DNA of 64,000 bases from Musa acuminata AAA Group (lineage: Eukaryota; Streptophyta; Magnoliopsida; Zingiberales; Musaceae): the NCBI RefSeq assembly GCF_036884655.1, contig NC_088335.1:42402501-42466500 (forward strand). The letters run 5' to 3'. The notes beneath the pieces are model-generated. The model ran no database searches, was not told the DNA's origin, and saw only the letters and a list, made by a program, of their open reading frames with translations. Both the position numbers and the translations under genes were made by a program. How positions within the stretch are numbered: the stretch's first letter is position 1; every line of letters starts with the position of its first letter. Positions 34,401 to 45,562 of this stretch are shown one piece after another.

Positions 34401-36626
34401 TCTTAGAAAAATCATCTATAAAAGTGATAAAATAAAGTGCACTACTTATACCAAGAACATCAACAGATCCACCAGGAGTTTTTGTTCTCAAAGGGCCACA
34501 TACATCTGTATAAACACAATCTAAGACATGCATTTTTCTAGACAAAGCAGGACTAGCAAATGAAACTCTATGTTGTTTACCTGCCAAACAATCAATACAA
34601 GAGTTCAGATGTATACCTTTGAGGTTTGGCAATACCTCTCTCTTGGAAAGAGCTTGCAGCCCCTTCTCGCTCATGTGTCCCAATCGCCTATGCCACAACT
34701 CTATGCTGAAGTCTTTTTTTGTAGCATTTAACTGCTCACCATAAGCTTTAGCCTACAACCTGTACAAAGTATGACATTTCTTTCCATTAGCTATAACAAG
34801 AGAACCCTTACTGAGCTTCCATTGCTCTTTGTGAAATATGCTATTATAGTCTTCATCATCTAGCCTTCCAACTAAAATTAAATTCAGCCTCAAGTCAACC
34901 ACATGCCTCACATCTTTAAGCACCAACTTGCAGCCAAGGTTGGTCTTTAAATGGATATCACCTATGCCTATGATGTCTGCTGTGCCATAGTTTCCCATCT
35001 TGACAATACCAAAATTTTCAGACCTGTATGTAGCAAAAAACTCCCTCTGTGGTGTAGCATGATAAGAAGCACCTGTGTCAATCACCCACTCAAGATCCTG
35101 ACATGCACAAGAAAAAATATCATCAGAAGGAGACAAAATCAAATAATCACCACCCTACACTATAGTTGTGATATTATCTTTTGACTCTATAGACTCCATT
35201 TCTTTTCCTTTTTTCTTGCTCTTCTTAGGTTGCTTGCATTGGTTCTTGTAATGTCCTTTCTCACCACAGTTATAGCAAACAATATCTCTTGATCTTGACT
35301 TGCTCCTACTCATGCGTGAACTGCTTCTAGACTTTGACCTTCCTCTGTTCTCTGAGATAAGTGCCTGTGAATCATTCTGAGATGTTGCTGAACTCTTTCT
35401 TCTCAACTCCTCATTCAACAAACTGCTTGTTACTTGACTCATAGTGATAACACCATCTGACACAGAATTACTGAGGGAAACCACCAGTGTCTCCCAACTT
35501 TCTAGTAATGAACTGAGAAGTAACAATGCCTGCAACTCATCATCAAGAGACATTTTCATAGAGGATAACTGGTTAGTAATACTTTGCATTTAATTCAAAT
35601 GCTCAACAATATAAGCATCCTCTCTATATTTTAGGTTCATAAATTTTTTGATCAAAAAAGCTTTGTTGCCAACTATTTTTATTTTTCTTTCATAGAGACT
35701 TTCCAACTTTTTCCAAAGAGAATATGCAAAAATTTCAGTAGAAACATGGTGAAAGACACTATCATCAAGCCACTGTCGAATAAACCCAATTATTTTTCGA
35801 TCTAACCTCTTCCACTCATCATCTATCATAGTTATGGGTTTTGCACTATCCCCCTACAAAGGTCCATACAAATTTTTGCAATACAAGAGATCTTCCATTT
35901 TTGGTTTCTATATCATCCAATTGTTTCCATTTAAACTAATCATGCAAGAAACATTACTGGCCTCCATATTCAAATACAAAAATTAAATCACCAAAACCCT
36001 TGCTTTGATACCAGTTGATAGGGATATAAAACGGAATAACCTTTGTATATGAACAAATACTAGCAGGCCATGATATGCAACAAAATTAAATGAAATCATA
36101 ATCAAATAGAACTCCAAGATATACATGAAAAATCCCTCCAATGTGAAGGGTAAAAACCACGGGGCAAACTAGAAATAATCCACTATGAGAATAATGAATA
36201 TACAAATCTCAATCTCTTGCCCTAAACCCTAGCAACAATCACAAGAGAATAACTGGGATACAAGGATCACGTCACTGTCTACGATATCTAAAACCTCCCA
36301 AAGTAATCACAGCAAGAGTCTACTATAGATTTGATCTAACCTAAGATGAGAAAACTGTTAGATGATTGAGAACAGTCTCTCTGCGTTGTCCTTGTTTTCT
36401 TCCCTTTCTTTCTTTTGTTTTTCTACATTTTTCTTCTCCTCTTTGCTGCTACGAAGATCACCATGTTGCTGCCCTTTTCTGCCAAAAAACGTAACCACCT
36501 TTCTTACCAAAGCGCAGCCACCACACCCCCCTTATATTAATCTAGGGTTAGGTTAAGAGGGGGTGTGGGTTGTGGGCTGATAAAGCTCACCATGGGCTGA
36601 ACCCACTTTGGGCTATCAGCCCAACA
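31445..36626 (-). mobile_element. Degenerate Copia-type retrotransposon
   Basis: LTRs at 36016-36626 (5' on the minus strand) and 31445-32036 (3') share GGATATAAA and AATAACCTTTGTATATGAA near one end and GGGCTGATAAAG...CCCAACA at the other. Minus-strand landmarks follow in order: primer-binding site TGGTATCAAAGC (about 36013-36002), gag, protease, integrase, reverse transcriptase, RNase H, and the polypurine tract AAAGGGGGAGGT (about 32048-32037). Many stops and frameshifts split the polyprotein. No clean target duplication is visible, and the outer end of the 3' LTR is altered. Confidence 0.87.
32340..35829 (-). pseudogene. Copia gag-pol relic
   Basis: Pieces in coding order: gag (35829-35590); gag end with a zinc knuckle CYNCGEKGHYKNQC (35589-35155); protease with DTGASYHA (35142-34753); integrase with MWHRRLGH, CIDC, YTDVCGP and SNNGGEYT (34698-34267), then NAIAERMNRTIMEKIR (34224-33922); a linker (33855-33454); reverse transcriptase with KNKWVFRLK (33435-33226) and YVDDMLIL (33086-32880); then RNase H with GYTDTN and TTKAEYITATE (32546-32340). 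The second catalytic aspartate of integrase, usually in SDNGGEY, is asparagine here. Part of reverse transcriptase between 33226 and 33086 is not readable in frame. It cannot encode an active enzyme. Confidence 0.85.
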
Positions 36627-36839
36627 TATGCTCCATCCAAGAATTTCTCATCATAAATCACATACCACAATAGCATAATCCATACATATTCAAACTTAAG
36701 CTAGAACTCTAACTTGATATTAATATTCACAATATTGCTAAAACTCTGACCTGATATTGAGATGTTGTAGAGAAGCACATGTTGATTGTGAAGAGCTTTA
36801 CTGCAAACCCTACGTGACTGATTTAGGGTTTAAAAAAAA

Positions 36840-36905
36840 AAAAAGGAGTCAAACCCGGGGCCACCCTAGGTCAAGCGCTCTTTTTTCTACCATTGAATTA
36901 ACTGA
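36840..36905 (-). other. tRNA-derived remnant (possible SINE or tRNA pseudogene)
   Basis: On the minus strand, AGTTAATTCAATGGTAGAA resembles a Pol III A box and GGGTTTGACTCC a B box, about 35 bp apart, directly followed by a T run that could end Pol III transcription. The arms do not fold into a full cloverleaf by eye, so this is a decayed tRNA or the head of a SINE rather than a working tRNA gene. Confidence 0.35.
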
Positions 36906-37132
36906 TTAAATGATCATTTTATTACTCGTAAAATACTAATTAAGTATGTGATATCAGATACAATGTCTTCCATCAGTGCAATAAATAATATTATAAAAAA
37001 AAAAAATTTTATTTTAATTTCATAACCATAAAGAGCCTAATATAACTTTTAAAAGTACAAACAGTAAGATGTTATAAGGGTTCAAATACAAGAGAATCTA
37101 TAATTAGTGTTAAATCTCGGATTTTGATGATG

Positions 37133-37998
37133 AAACTAATTGATTGTGTTTAGATGTTTAACTGTATTTTGAGTAATGCAGGTCTACTCGATCAGGATTA
37201 GACAGTTAATGCAGGAGGAATTGACGTTGCGCCAGAGGAGATCACGTTAGGATATTGGATGACAGAAGGCTTCGGACGTCGGGCATCGGGCATCGGGCCA
37301 AGAGCGGAATTGCGCCAAGGATATCGGGGTTGTAGAGGTCAACCGTCGATTGGGCAACAAGCCGCAAGAGAGGACGATGCGCTGAAGAATCGGACGAAGC
37401 GTTAACCAATGATGTGTCGGGCAACAGAATGTCAATTCGCGTTATAATAATTGTCTAGATCGGAGTAGAGTTTTGGCTTGTGTGTGCAGGATTAACTACG
37501 ATAACGATAAAGACATAAAGCGAAACAAAGTGTCGGAGTCAAGCGCGAAGGATTTGTTGCGAGTTCGAGAGTTCGATGGAAGTCCGAAGGTTCGTCGGGA
37601 ATGCTGCCGGAACTAGCCGAGAATGAGTAGAGAGCTTGTCGAAGGGTTTTCGGAAGCTCGCCGGAAGGTTCGTTGGAAGTTCGCGGAGCTCACCGAGAAA
37701 GATCGGAGCTTGCCGAAGAAGCTCGTTCGAACTCGCCAAGATCAAATCATGAAGTCTAGGAGCTTGCCGAGAGTCCGCAGAATGGTTTCCGAGAGTTCGT
37801 CGAAAAACCATCGAAAGTTCGTCGGAGCTCGTCGGAAAAAGTCTTGACTTGCGGACTTTGTAATAGCTTAGAAAATATCTTTAAATTCGTAGTTAGCACG
37901 TTAATTAGGATTAGGATTAGGTGTTAATCGTATAACATAAGTAGGGGCCAATTGGGCCCGAGTTCGGACTGGTTTGAGCAAGTTTGGAGCCTAATCAG
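37133..37998 (+). repeat. Probable LTR fragment cut by the inverted duplication
   Basis: Starts TGTTAAATCTCGG (about 37111-37135 region) and continues through a GC-richer segment with repeated TCGCCGGAAG-like and AGCTTGCCGA-like phrases. It stops abruptly at 37998, where homology to the UMP1 intron begins. The TG start and composition suggest an LTR, but no partner copy or TATA box is present here. The open frames across it are low-complexity and not credible genes. Confidence 0.35.
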
Positions 37999-38046
37999 TC
38001 CTTATTTTGTTGTCGTTGGTGTGTCTTTGGGTCTGATCTCGACCAG

Positions 38047-40774
38047 ACGGGTAGAATCTGGGAGGAGAAGAAGCGGATGGGGTTGGACCTTACCTACGGA
38101 ACGGCTTTCAATCTGAGGAGAGATCTCGATGCCCAAATTCTGTCCAGGTATGTATTATTTTCTCAGCAAAATCAAAGTCACGATATGCAATGTCGCAACA
38201 GCCACTGATTATGAATGTCATATTGGTACTGACTATTTGATCTAGTTATTAGAAGCTCAGAGTAGCGAGTTGTATTCTATGCTTTCTCCTGCACTTGTTC
38301 AGGCTTCTAATGGTGGTCTGCTGTATATTATCTAAGGGGGTCTTACTTGATTGAGTGAAATGTACTGAATCGAGAGAAAAATAGCGCATATTTATGGTTG
38401 AAGTTTTCGTCTTATAGTTGTAGCAAGGCTGATCAGAAACATAAGCATGGGGATGGGTTTGTATGGCGGTGAAATTGTAGGTGAAAAAGTTTGTATAGTA
38501 TTGTTTCTCCGTCTTTTTTTTATTTGATTCAGAACGTTTTAGTGAGTGGAAATATGCTCTGAGCTTGTCTCATCTTTATATATATGACAAATATGAACCA
38601 AAGAAGAGAGGCCCATCTGGGGTGGGTTACCTTGAAGGTCCAAGCATCTCTAGTTCCTTCTCTGACTGAGTTCAGCTTTCCCAAATCTTTCCTCTTGCAT
38701 ATTGAAGTGTTTGTATGAAGGTGGTTGACTGGCTGATAAGTTCATATTCTGATGTAGTTGGCTACTTTGTTGTCTTATACTTGCTTGGCCCATACATCTG
38801 TCTTTTTCCCTTTTTTTTGTGATATTCAAAAACCTTTTCATATATATCGGCCTCTCATTTAGATCTGGAAAGTGGGTTAGGTTGTTTCCCCCATTAACTT
38901 ATATATATGATATGGGTCAACAGGGAGAATGTAAGATCTGGCATTGCCTATTAACTGGTCCTTGTTGTCTAGGGTTGCCTTTAGGTAATATCATTATCTA
39001 CCAGCATATTTCACATTTCGCTGATGCAGCTCCTTAATGGTTTAAGGATAAATATTCTTTATTTGAATATAGATGACCTACACATAAGATTGAAATACAA
39101 TGAAAGAGTATTTTAAGTTTATATAGTGGGTGTAACTTGACCATGCAAACCATAAGTTTTCCCAAATTTGGGCAGGTTGTGTCGGATCATGGACTCAGGC
39201 TTAAAAATCTTAAGACAACCTGAATTTGGATTAAACATGTATTTAGTTGTCAAGCATCTTGAATAGCTTCAGGTGGTTCATAATTTTTAAATATGCAAAA
39301 AATTTAAACATTTATTTTTGAAGTATTAATTTCTGTTTAGACCATTTGTGAGGTAGACATAGGATTGGTAAATCTTATATGAAAATTTTGGTTTGCATTT
39401 TTTGTATGGACTTTTATTCTAAGTCAATCTAAGAAAATGACATGAGGGTTTTATCAAGAAGCTATTTGCCAATAACAAAGTGCTGGAAATACCAAGGAGC
39501 TAGGAAGAAATTTAGAAGTGAAGAAAAGATAAATGGTGTTCTGATATCAGATATTTAATGCAATAATTGCAAGTTCACACCTAAAACTAAGTGTATATCT
39601 TGTCTAATGCTTATGATTTGGTCAACATCTAGAAGCCATTGGAGGTACTCTGAGAGTGTGCACCTATATTTCTAAGTGTCCAATCTTTGTTTGTTAGGAA
39701 ATGACTGAACAATGTGTTTAAGATCAATGGGGTAAGTATCTGATGAGTATTAATTTCTGATATGTGAGACTGACCTAGCATGTAATATCTGATATACTAA
39801 TTTGACTTCTTTTATCTAGTATAACTCTTTATGTTCCTAATAGGATTGCATTATCATTTGCAGATTCCAAAGACCTCCCGGAGCATTGCCCTCTTCCATG
39901 CTAGGATTTGAGGCTCTCACTGGTGGCTTGGATGATTTTGCTTTTGAAGATTACCTTAACTGTATGTGTTTTTTCTTCTTTTACAAGTTTTATCTCTTTC
40001 AATTTCTCAAATTTAGTCTCTGAGAAGTTTTTGCATATGTCTAGCATTCCTTGCATATTGTTTTCGTAAGGGATATAATGCTATCTTTCTGTCACAATTG
40101 TGGAAATTTATGATATTTTGTTGACTATCCTAGTTTGCTCCTCACTATTTCTGCTGATAAATCAATATCTTCATTTAGGATTGTTCTATGTTTTCATTTA
40201 GCATGTGACAATTATAGTCCATGGTGAAGAGCTAAGCATGCTGACACATGTATGCACAATGCACCCTGCTTACTCAGGAAAGAGGACCCTATGTAATGAG
40301 TCTGAGATCATTATCAATATGGATTTCCAAGTATCAATGGCTCTTATGTACCTTCATATATGGCAGGGCAATGCAGAATTTTCATCTAATTTGCTGCTTG
40401 TAGTTTTGGACAAATGGGTTAGCAGATTGTTGGCAATTCTCGTGAGCCTTAGAGATTTAGAGTGTTAAGTGAAGTGTGGCTTTTTGACCAACTTACTGGT
40501 AGTGCTATCTTCCAGTACAACTAGAAGAACTGGTTATGGTTATTATGATGCTTTACTTAAATGAGTCTGTCACAGTTTATAATATTTTTTTTCTTTTTTC
40601 TTTTTCCATTATTGTTTTTGAATTTACATGCTGTGTTGTTGTCTAATATTTTTTTCTCTTTTCGGATTTGCAGTGCCACAGGACTCGGAAACATTCAAGC
40701 CACTGGACATGCATCACGGGATGGAAGTTCGCCTTGGCATATCAAAAGGACCTGTTTGTCCAAGTTTCATCTGA
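38047..40774 (+). pseudogene. UMP1: UMP1/POMP copy lacking exon 1
   Basis: Exons matching the right-arm gene are at 38047-38147, 39864-39961 and 40674-40774, with intact splice sites and a TGA stop. Exon 1, which carries the start and the first 41 codons, is absent because the duplication begins in intron 1. The first in-frame ATG in what remains is in MGLDLTYG (exon 2). One silent change (CTG for CTC) separates exon 2 of the two copies. Without its promoter and N-terminus it is probably silent, unless the upstream repeat supplies a promoter. Confidence 0.85.
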
Positions 40775-41482
40775 AGTTATTGTTCTATGTTGGGTGACAC
40801 TGGCAACGTTTGCTTCATGAAACATGTTATGAGACGCCATTTGATATTTTGAACTTGTTCGACAGTGACATTGAGATTTATCTAAATGTACTTGAACAAG
40901 TGAAATGATGAATCAGGACTTCTTGCGCTTGCATTAGCATATATGAAAAGCTGCGAGATTCATATGTAGAAACTTATTGGACGAGTACACAAAATGATAG
41001 ATTGATTAATGGCCATGAGCAGCTACTTGGGATGAAACACTCTAGCTAAGATAGTGCTGGCTCTCGACAGTTCGTTGCAGGGAGATTTGAGCCTATGTGA
41101 AACGGCTGCATGGTTAATGTCTGGGCTCTGCTATAATAACTCATTTTTTCTTTCTATGAATGGAGAAATACGTGACCTTAATTATGGTTGTCGTTGAAGG
41201 ATTTCCTCTCGACAAGTACAAGCCAAAATCACTCATTACCAAGTCTCCAAAGCTTCTTGTAATCTGTACATGGCTTCCAAAGCTCAACACATTTGGCATA
41301 CTACGTTCTCTATAGGATTCATCGTTGCCATCCGACAGTTTCTGGCACTTTCTACACCAAAAAATGTTCTTGTCTGTTCTAATGGATCTATTGATGTTCT
41401 TGTCTGTTCTAATGGATCTATTGTCTAACTAGCGTGGCTTCTCCTTTATCAGGCCACGATCCTCTCTTCACACACAAACGAG

Positions 41483-41483
<1 letters not shown>

Positions 41484-41513
<30 letters not shown>
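41484..41513 (+). repeat. GA microsatellite in the leader of the dioxygenase gene
   Basis: An uninterrupted GA run of about 30 bp, ending about 14 bp before the ATG at 41528; its mirror lies at about 49090-49119. GA/CT runs in the 5' leader are frequent in plant genes and can bind BPC-type GAGA factors; a role here is not shown. Confidence 0.8.
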
Positions 41514-41516
<3 letters not shown>

Positions 41517-41527
41517 CCAAAGCAGTA

Positions 41528-42643
41528 ATGGAGGTGGTGAACAACGAGTTTGAGGTGGGCGAATGCAAGGGCCAAAAGCTCGTTGACGGAGAGCAGATGC
41601 CGCTGGTGCTCCGCCCAGCCGAAGCCCAAAAGCGAGGCCTATGCTCACTGGTGGCAACGCTCAAGGCCAACAAGGTGTGGTTCGAGGAGAAGCTGCTGCA
41701 GCACAGCGCCGTCCTCTTCAGGGGATTCGACGTGCGCGACGCCGAGGGCTTCAACGAGATCGTCGATGCCTTCGGGTGGGACGACATTCGCTATGTCGGC
41801 CCTGCGCCAAGGACTCACGTCCACAAGCGCGTGTGGACCGCCAACGAAGGACCCCTGTCCGAGTTCATATACTACCACCATGAGATGGTTCTGGTGAGCT
41901 CGAAGCCCCATGCTTCCTTGTTCGATCGATGAAGTGATCAGATATATGTACCTTTTACTGATATGTGATGGTCAGATCAACGAATTCCCCACCAAGGTGA
42001 TCCTTTTCTGCCAAGTGCCGCCGCCGGAGGGCGGTGAGACGCCCTTCGTGCCGAGCTTTCGAGTCACGGAGAGAATGCTTGAGGAGTACCCCGACAACGT
42101 GAGGGAGATGGAGGAGAAGGGACTGCGATACACCTTCACTGCCGTCAGCAAGAACGACACCACCTCCATGAGGGGAAGAGGATGGGAGGACGCCTTCGGC
42201 ACATCCGATCCGGTCGAAGCAGAGCGAAGGTGCCATCATCCATCTCGTCCTCCACAGCAGAAGCATGTAGTTCTAATGAATGGAGTCAACGGTGCAGGGC
42301 CAGGGCACTGGGAATGAACATCGAGTGGCTCCCAAACGGCGGGGCGACGACCATCTTGGGGCCGCGGCCCTTGACTCGGGTCTTCCCGGGGAGGAAGGCA
42401 AGGCGCATGTGGTTCAACACCGTCGTCGGCATGCATGGCAAGGAGACCAGCTCGGCGACCATGGCGGACGGGTCGGAGATACCCGAACACGTCGTGAAGA
42501 GGTGCGGCGAGATCATCGAGGAGGAGAGCGTGCAGTTCAAGTGGGAGGAAGGGGACGTGCTCTTCTTGGATAATCTGGCCTTGCTCCATGGGAGGCGGCC
42601 TTCGCTGCCGCCGAGGAAAGTCCTCGTTGCCACCTGCAAGTGA
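41528..42643 (+). CDS. TauD/clavaminate synthase-like Fe(II)/2-oxoglutarate dioxygenase, left copy
   Basis: Three exons, 41528-41893, 41976-42229 and 42298-42643, give 321 aa with GT-AG introns (phases 0 and 2). The protein matches the plant family of Arabidopsis At3g21360, a TauD/TfdA fold protein whose substrate is unknown. The iron ligands are visible: H and E in YYHHEMVL at the end of exon 1, and the distal H in LALLHGRRPS near the C-terminus. The family block EFPTKVILFCQVPPPEGGET opens exon 2. No targeting signal is evident. Coding is intact and appears identical to the right copy at 47960-49075, and its own promoter region is inside the duplicated arm, so both copies could be expressed. 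Confidence 0.9.
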
Positions 42644-42704
42644 ACTGGTCCTTCCAATAGCCAACAATAAAAGATCAACTGTGTTAAGCATCAACTCTAA
42701 TATA

Positions 42705-42719
42705 AATATAAATATAAAT

Positions 42720-42796
<77 letters not shown>

Positions 42797-42880
42797 TGTA
42801 TGTATGTATGTATGTATGTATGTATGTATATGTATGTATGTATATATGTATGTATGTATGTGTGTGTGTGGTTGTGTGTG
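42705..42880. repeat. Compound TA / TATG microsatellite downstream of the left dioxygenase gene
   Basis: AAATAT and TA repeats pass into a long TATG array and then TG repeats. The mirror array is at about 47722-47900 and differs slightly in length, one of the few differences between the arms. Confidence 0.9.
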
Positions 42881-43159
42881 TGTTTAAGAAGTATTCATGA
42901 CATCAATTTATCATATATTCTGTATCTTATGATGGTTGCAATATCATATGCTTTACCGTGACTTGAGTTTGACCTATAAAAGGTTGTTTTTATGAATTGG
43001 ATCGACTTATATTAACATGCATCAATCAATCCTCTTTAAGATAGTATAGAATCTTCTATAAAATAAATACCAATATAGTTTTCTTCTTAAATACCGAGAA
43101 TTGGAGGCCAATATGCATTGAAATATCGAGAAATTAAAAAAAATAAACAAAATTATTTA

Positions 43160-43362
43160 CTCATTTTCTAATTAATGAATTAAAAAACCCAAAAATGGCA
43201 GGCATGCTAATTTGCATGGGTTGACTCGGACCCTAACCTTTCCCGGTTCTCGAGCGCGTTTGCTGCGCCGCGCCCAAAACCCCAACCGTCACCCCCATTT
43301 CAAGCTGTAGGGTTTATCGCACCACAAGAAGAGGGCAGCTCACACCACCCTCAATGGCTGCT
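43160..43362 (+). pseudogene. Duplicated SSB promoter ending after the third codon
   Basis: This is the inverted copy of the region upstream of the mitochondrial SSB gene. It carries the same leader (GTAGGGTTTATCGCACCAC and on) and then ATG GCT GCT at 43354-43362. After that base it leaves the SSB sequence completely. It is therefore a promoter with three codons and no gene body; what it might transcribe into 43363-44487 is unknown. Confidence 0.85.
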
Positions 43363-44487
43363 ATACTTACCTTCTTGCATTGCATTTCTCCAGAAGTATG
43401 ATCTGAATAATAGATCACTTGGATGATATAAAATACAGATTGATGATAAAAGTAAATTTATTTGTTATATTGCATGGAAGATTGTAGAATGGAAAAGCAA
43501 CATATGTCATGGACTTAGGTGCTTTGCAGTGTATGCTTAACAGTAGATAGTGGAAGCAAACAGTAATCATCAAGAAATGAGAAAGATGTCTGAAAAAAAA
43601 GTAGAAAAGCATCTTTATTTTCCTTGATGGGTTGCCCTACAGTTAAGCTCCCTTTAGAAAGATAGCAAGAATTTGTTGGTTCAGGAAGCCAGCTTAAGTG
43701 TTGTTGATTAGATGCTTTCTTTTTAAGTTCCTTATCCTTTCACTTGATTATTGAATTGAAAAAGTCAACTAGACAAGTTGGTTTAATCATGAACTCGGTG
43801 ATCCAATGACTGATTAGTACCAGTAACTCAACGAGTTCTTTCCTGGAAAGAACAGTACGGGATTTTGTTAATTACACCCCCTTAGTGTACGTCAAACCCT
43901 TACCCTATCCATACCTAGGCTCTCAGGAACCCGATCTATGGGGTCCTCAGTTCCATCTGGATATGAGTTGTTCAGGTTACAAAACAGTACGAGTTACGCT
44001 ACGATATTAATATCTATAGTTTACATAAGTTAGTATAATTAAAAAAACAAACGTCACCAATTAAAATGTTGATATATTATTACCTGATTATATTCCAAAC
44101 AATTAAATCTTACATAGTAATATGTATCAAATGATGCAAACATATAATTGAAGCTTACATAGTAAAAGAACTGATAGTGGAAACGAAATGAACATTTTTG
44201 GTCAAATTTTGAACAAGCCATTGCCCAAATTACAGCAGTAAGCAATAGGGCAGACTCTTCGAGAAGGAAATTTTACTGAAGGGCAACATACAGCACCTAT
44301 GACTAGTTCTAGCGACATAGTGAGACACCCAATTCCCAATCATCTGTTGGAAGCATCCGTGTACGTCCATGGAAGCTGACGACGGAATCTGTAAGAAATC
44401 ACGGTGGTGATATGGGTTAAAGAAATGAAGCCGTGCTGTGCTTTATTTCATCTGTAGCGGCGACCTTGGAAAACTGGATGATTGTTC
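43363..44487. other. Spacer of the inverted duplication, 3' side of the SSB gene
   Basis: Single-copy, AT-rich DNA between the left arm and the SSB stop codon. I see no gene, element end or repeat that would explain the breakpoint. Confidence 0.55.
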
Positions 44488-45475
44488 TCAATAATAGCCA
44501 GCGCTTCTGAGCCCTCCTTGCTCGGTTTCAGCAGCCTTGCTTACGTCGCCAAGAAACACAAGACGACCTGTGGAAATTTCAATCCATTTTAAGTATGTTG
44601 ATCATGGATAAAAATCCATCTACATTCATTAGTTCTTTATTCATATGGCTTCTTTTCAAGGGCACTATAGGCATTCTACTCTCACAAGCCCAATGAATCT
44701 GACTGTAACTTTGAAGAACTTATACTAAATGTAATTTAATTATTTGCTGATTTCTAAATAAAAGCTTTAATATTATGTTTTACATTATATCAGAATTTTG
44801 GTCCAAGACCTTAGGATCTATCGGTTCTCAAGTTGAGTCAATAAGTTTCTATTCAGCATTTTGACTTGTGCAGCAATGAAATAAGTAAATTAAATTGTTG
44901 AATTTTTATTAAGGCCCTAAAACTATTAACTGTTCAACATGTAGTTTCGATCTGGGGCATTAAAATCCACCCAAGCTTTCACTGTGACTGGTTGCTTTCA
45001 AATTGATCTATTGACAAATATTTGGATTCTCACTAGAAGCCAAAGTCCTATACTACAAAATGCAAGATAACTAATTGTAACTCAATAAGCATGCCCCTTC
45101 CTCATTGGGTCATCAGTTCTCTACTACCTTTTTTCTGAATTAGTATACTTGAAGGCTAAAGATGATTGGTAAGCTTTCAAACTTTTAAAAGCAAAAAATT
45201 AAGAAAAGAGAAATACCATCTGCACGGATAGCAACTTCCCTTATGCGCCTAACAAGTCCAGTAATTGGGTCACTGAAAACTTTAGTCTCCAGGTTGCCCT
45301 CCAAATACAAAATCGCCCTATAATAAAGGAAGTAGCAAGTGTTTACCATTGACACTCATATATTTTTCCTTTGAAAAATATAAAATGCAAGAACATACAA
45401 TAAATTTACTTGACACATCTCACATCACAATTAACAATTCTCAATCACATAGATGATTGTCATTCACAAAATTAC

Positions 45476-45562
<87 letters not shown>

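Larger units (their letters stand above)
37999..43362 (+). repeat. Left arm of a large inverted duplication
   Basis: The reverse complement of this 5.36-kb arm matches 47241-52609 almost base for base. Mirror positions sum to 90603 over most of the arm and to 90608 near the outer end, because of a poly-T length difference at about 38810. The differences I found are few: single substitutions near 38168 and 38946, one in the shared SSB leader, a one-base indel before the SSB ATG, and microsatellite length. The outer end lies in UMP1 intron 1 sequence, the inner end after SSB codon 3. Confidence 0.95.

Noticed and set aside
31445..36626. Endogenous pararetrovirus (badnavirus) insert, common in banana genomes
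   Set aside because: Domain order is gag, protease, integrase, reverse transcriptase, RNase H with LTRs and a methionine tRNA site; that is Copia, and no movement or coat domain is present.
37539..37847. Open frames in the LTR-like region before the left arm
   Set aside because: Low-complexity frames caused by repeated TCGCCGGAAG-like phrases; no domain or splice context.
41550..41911. Several other frames across the dioxygenase exons (both copies)
   Set aside because: Shadows of GC-rich coding DNA; the correct frame has family motifs and consistent splice sites.
42720..42887. Frames reading Tyr/Val/Cys/Met repeats
   Set aside because: Translation of the TATG microsatellite beyond the dioxygenase stop codon.
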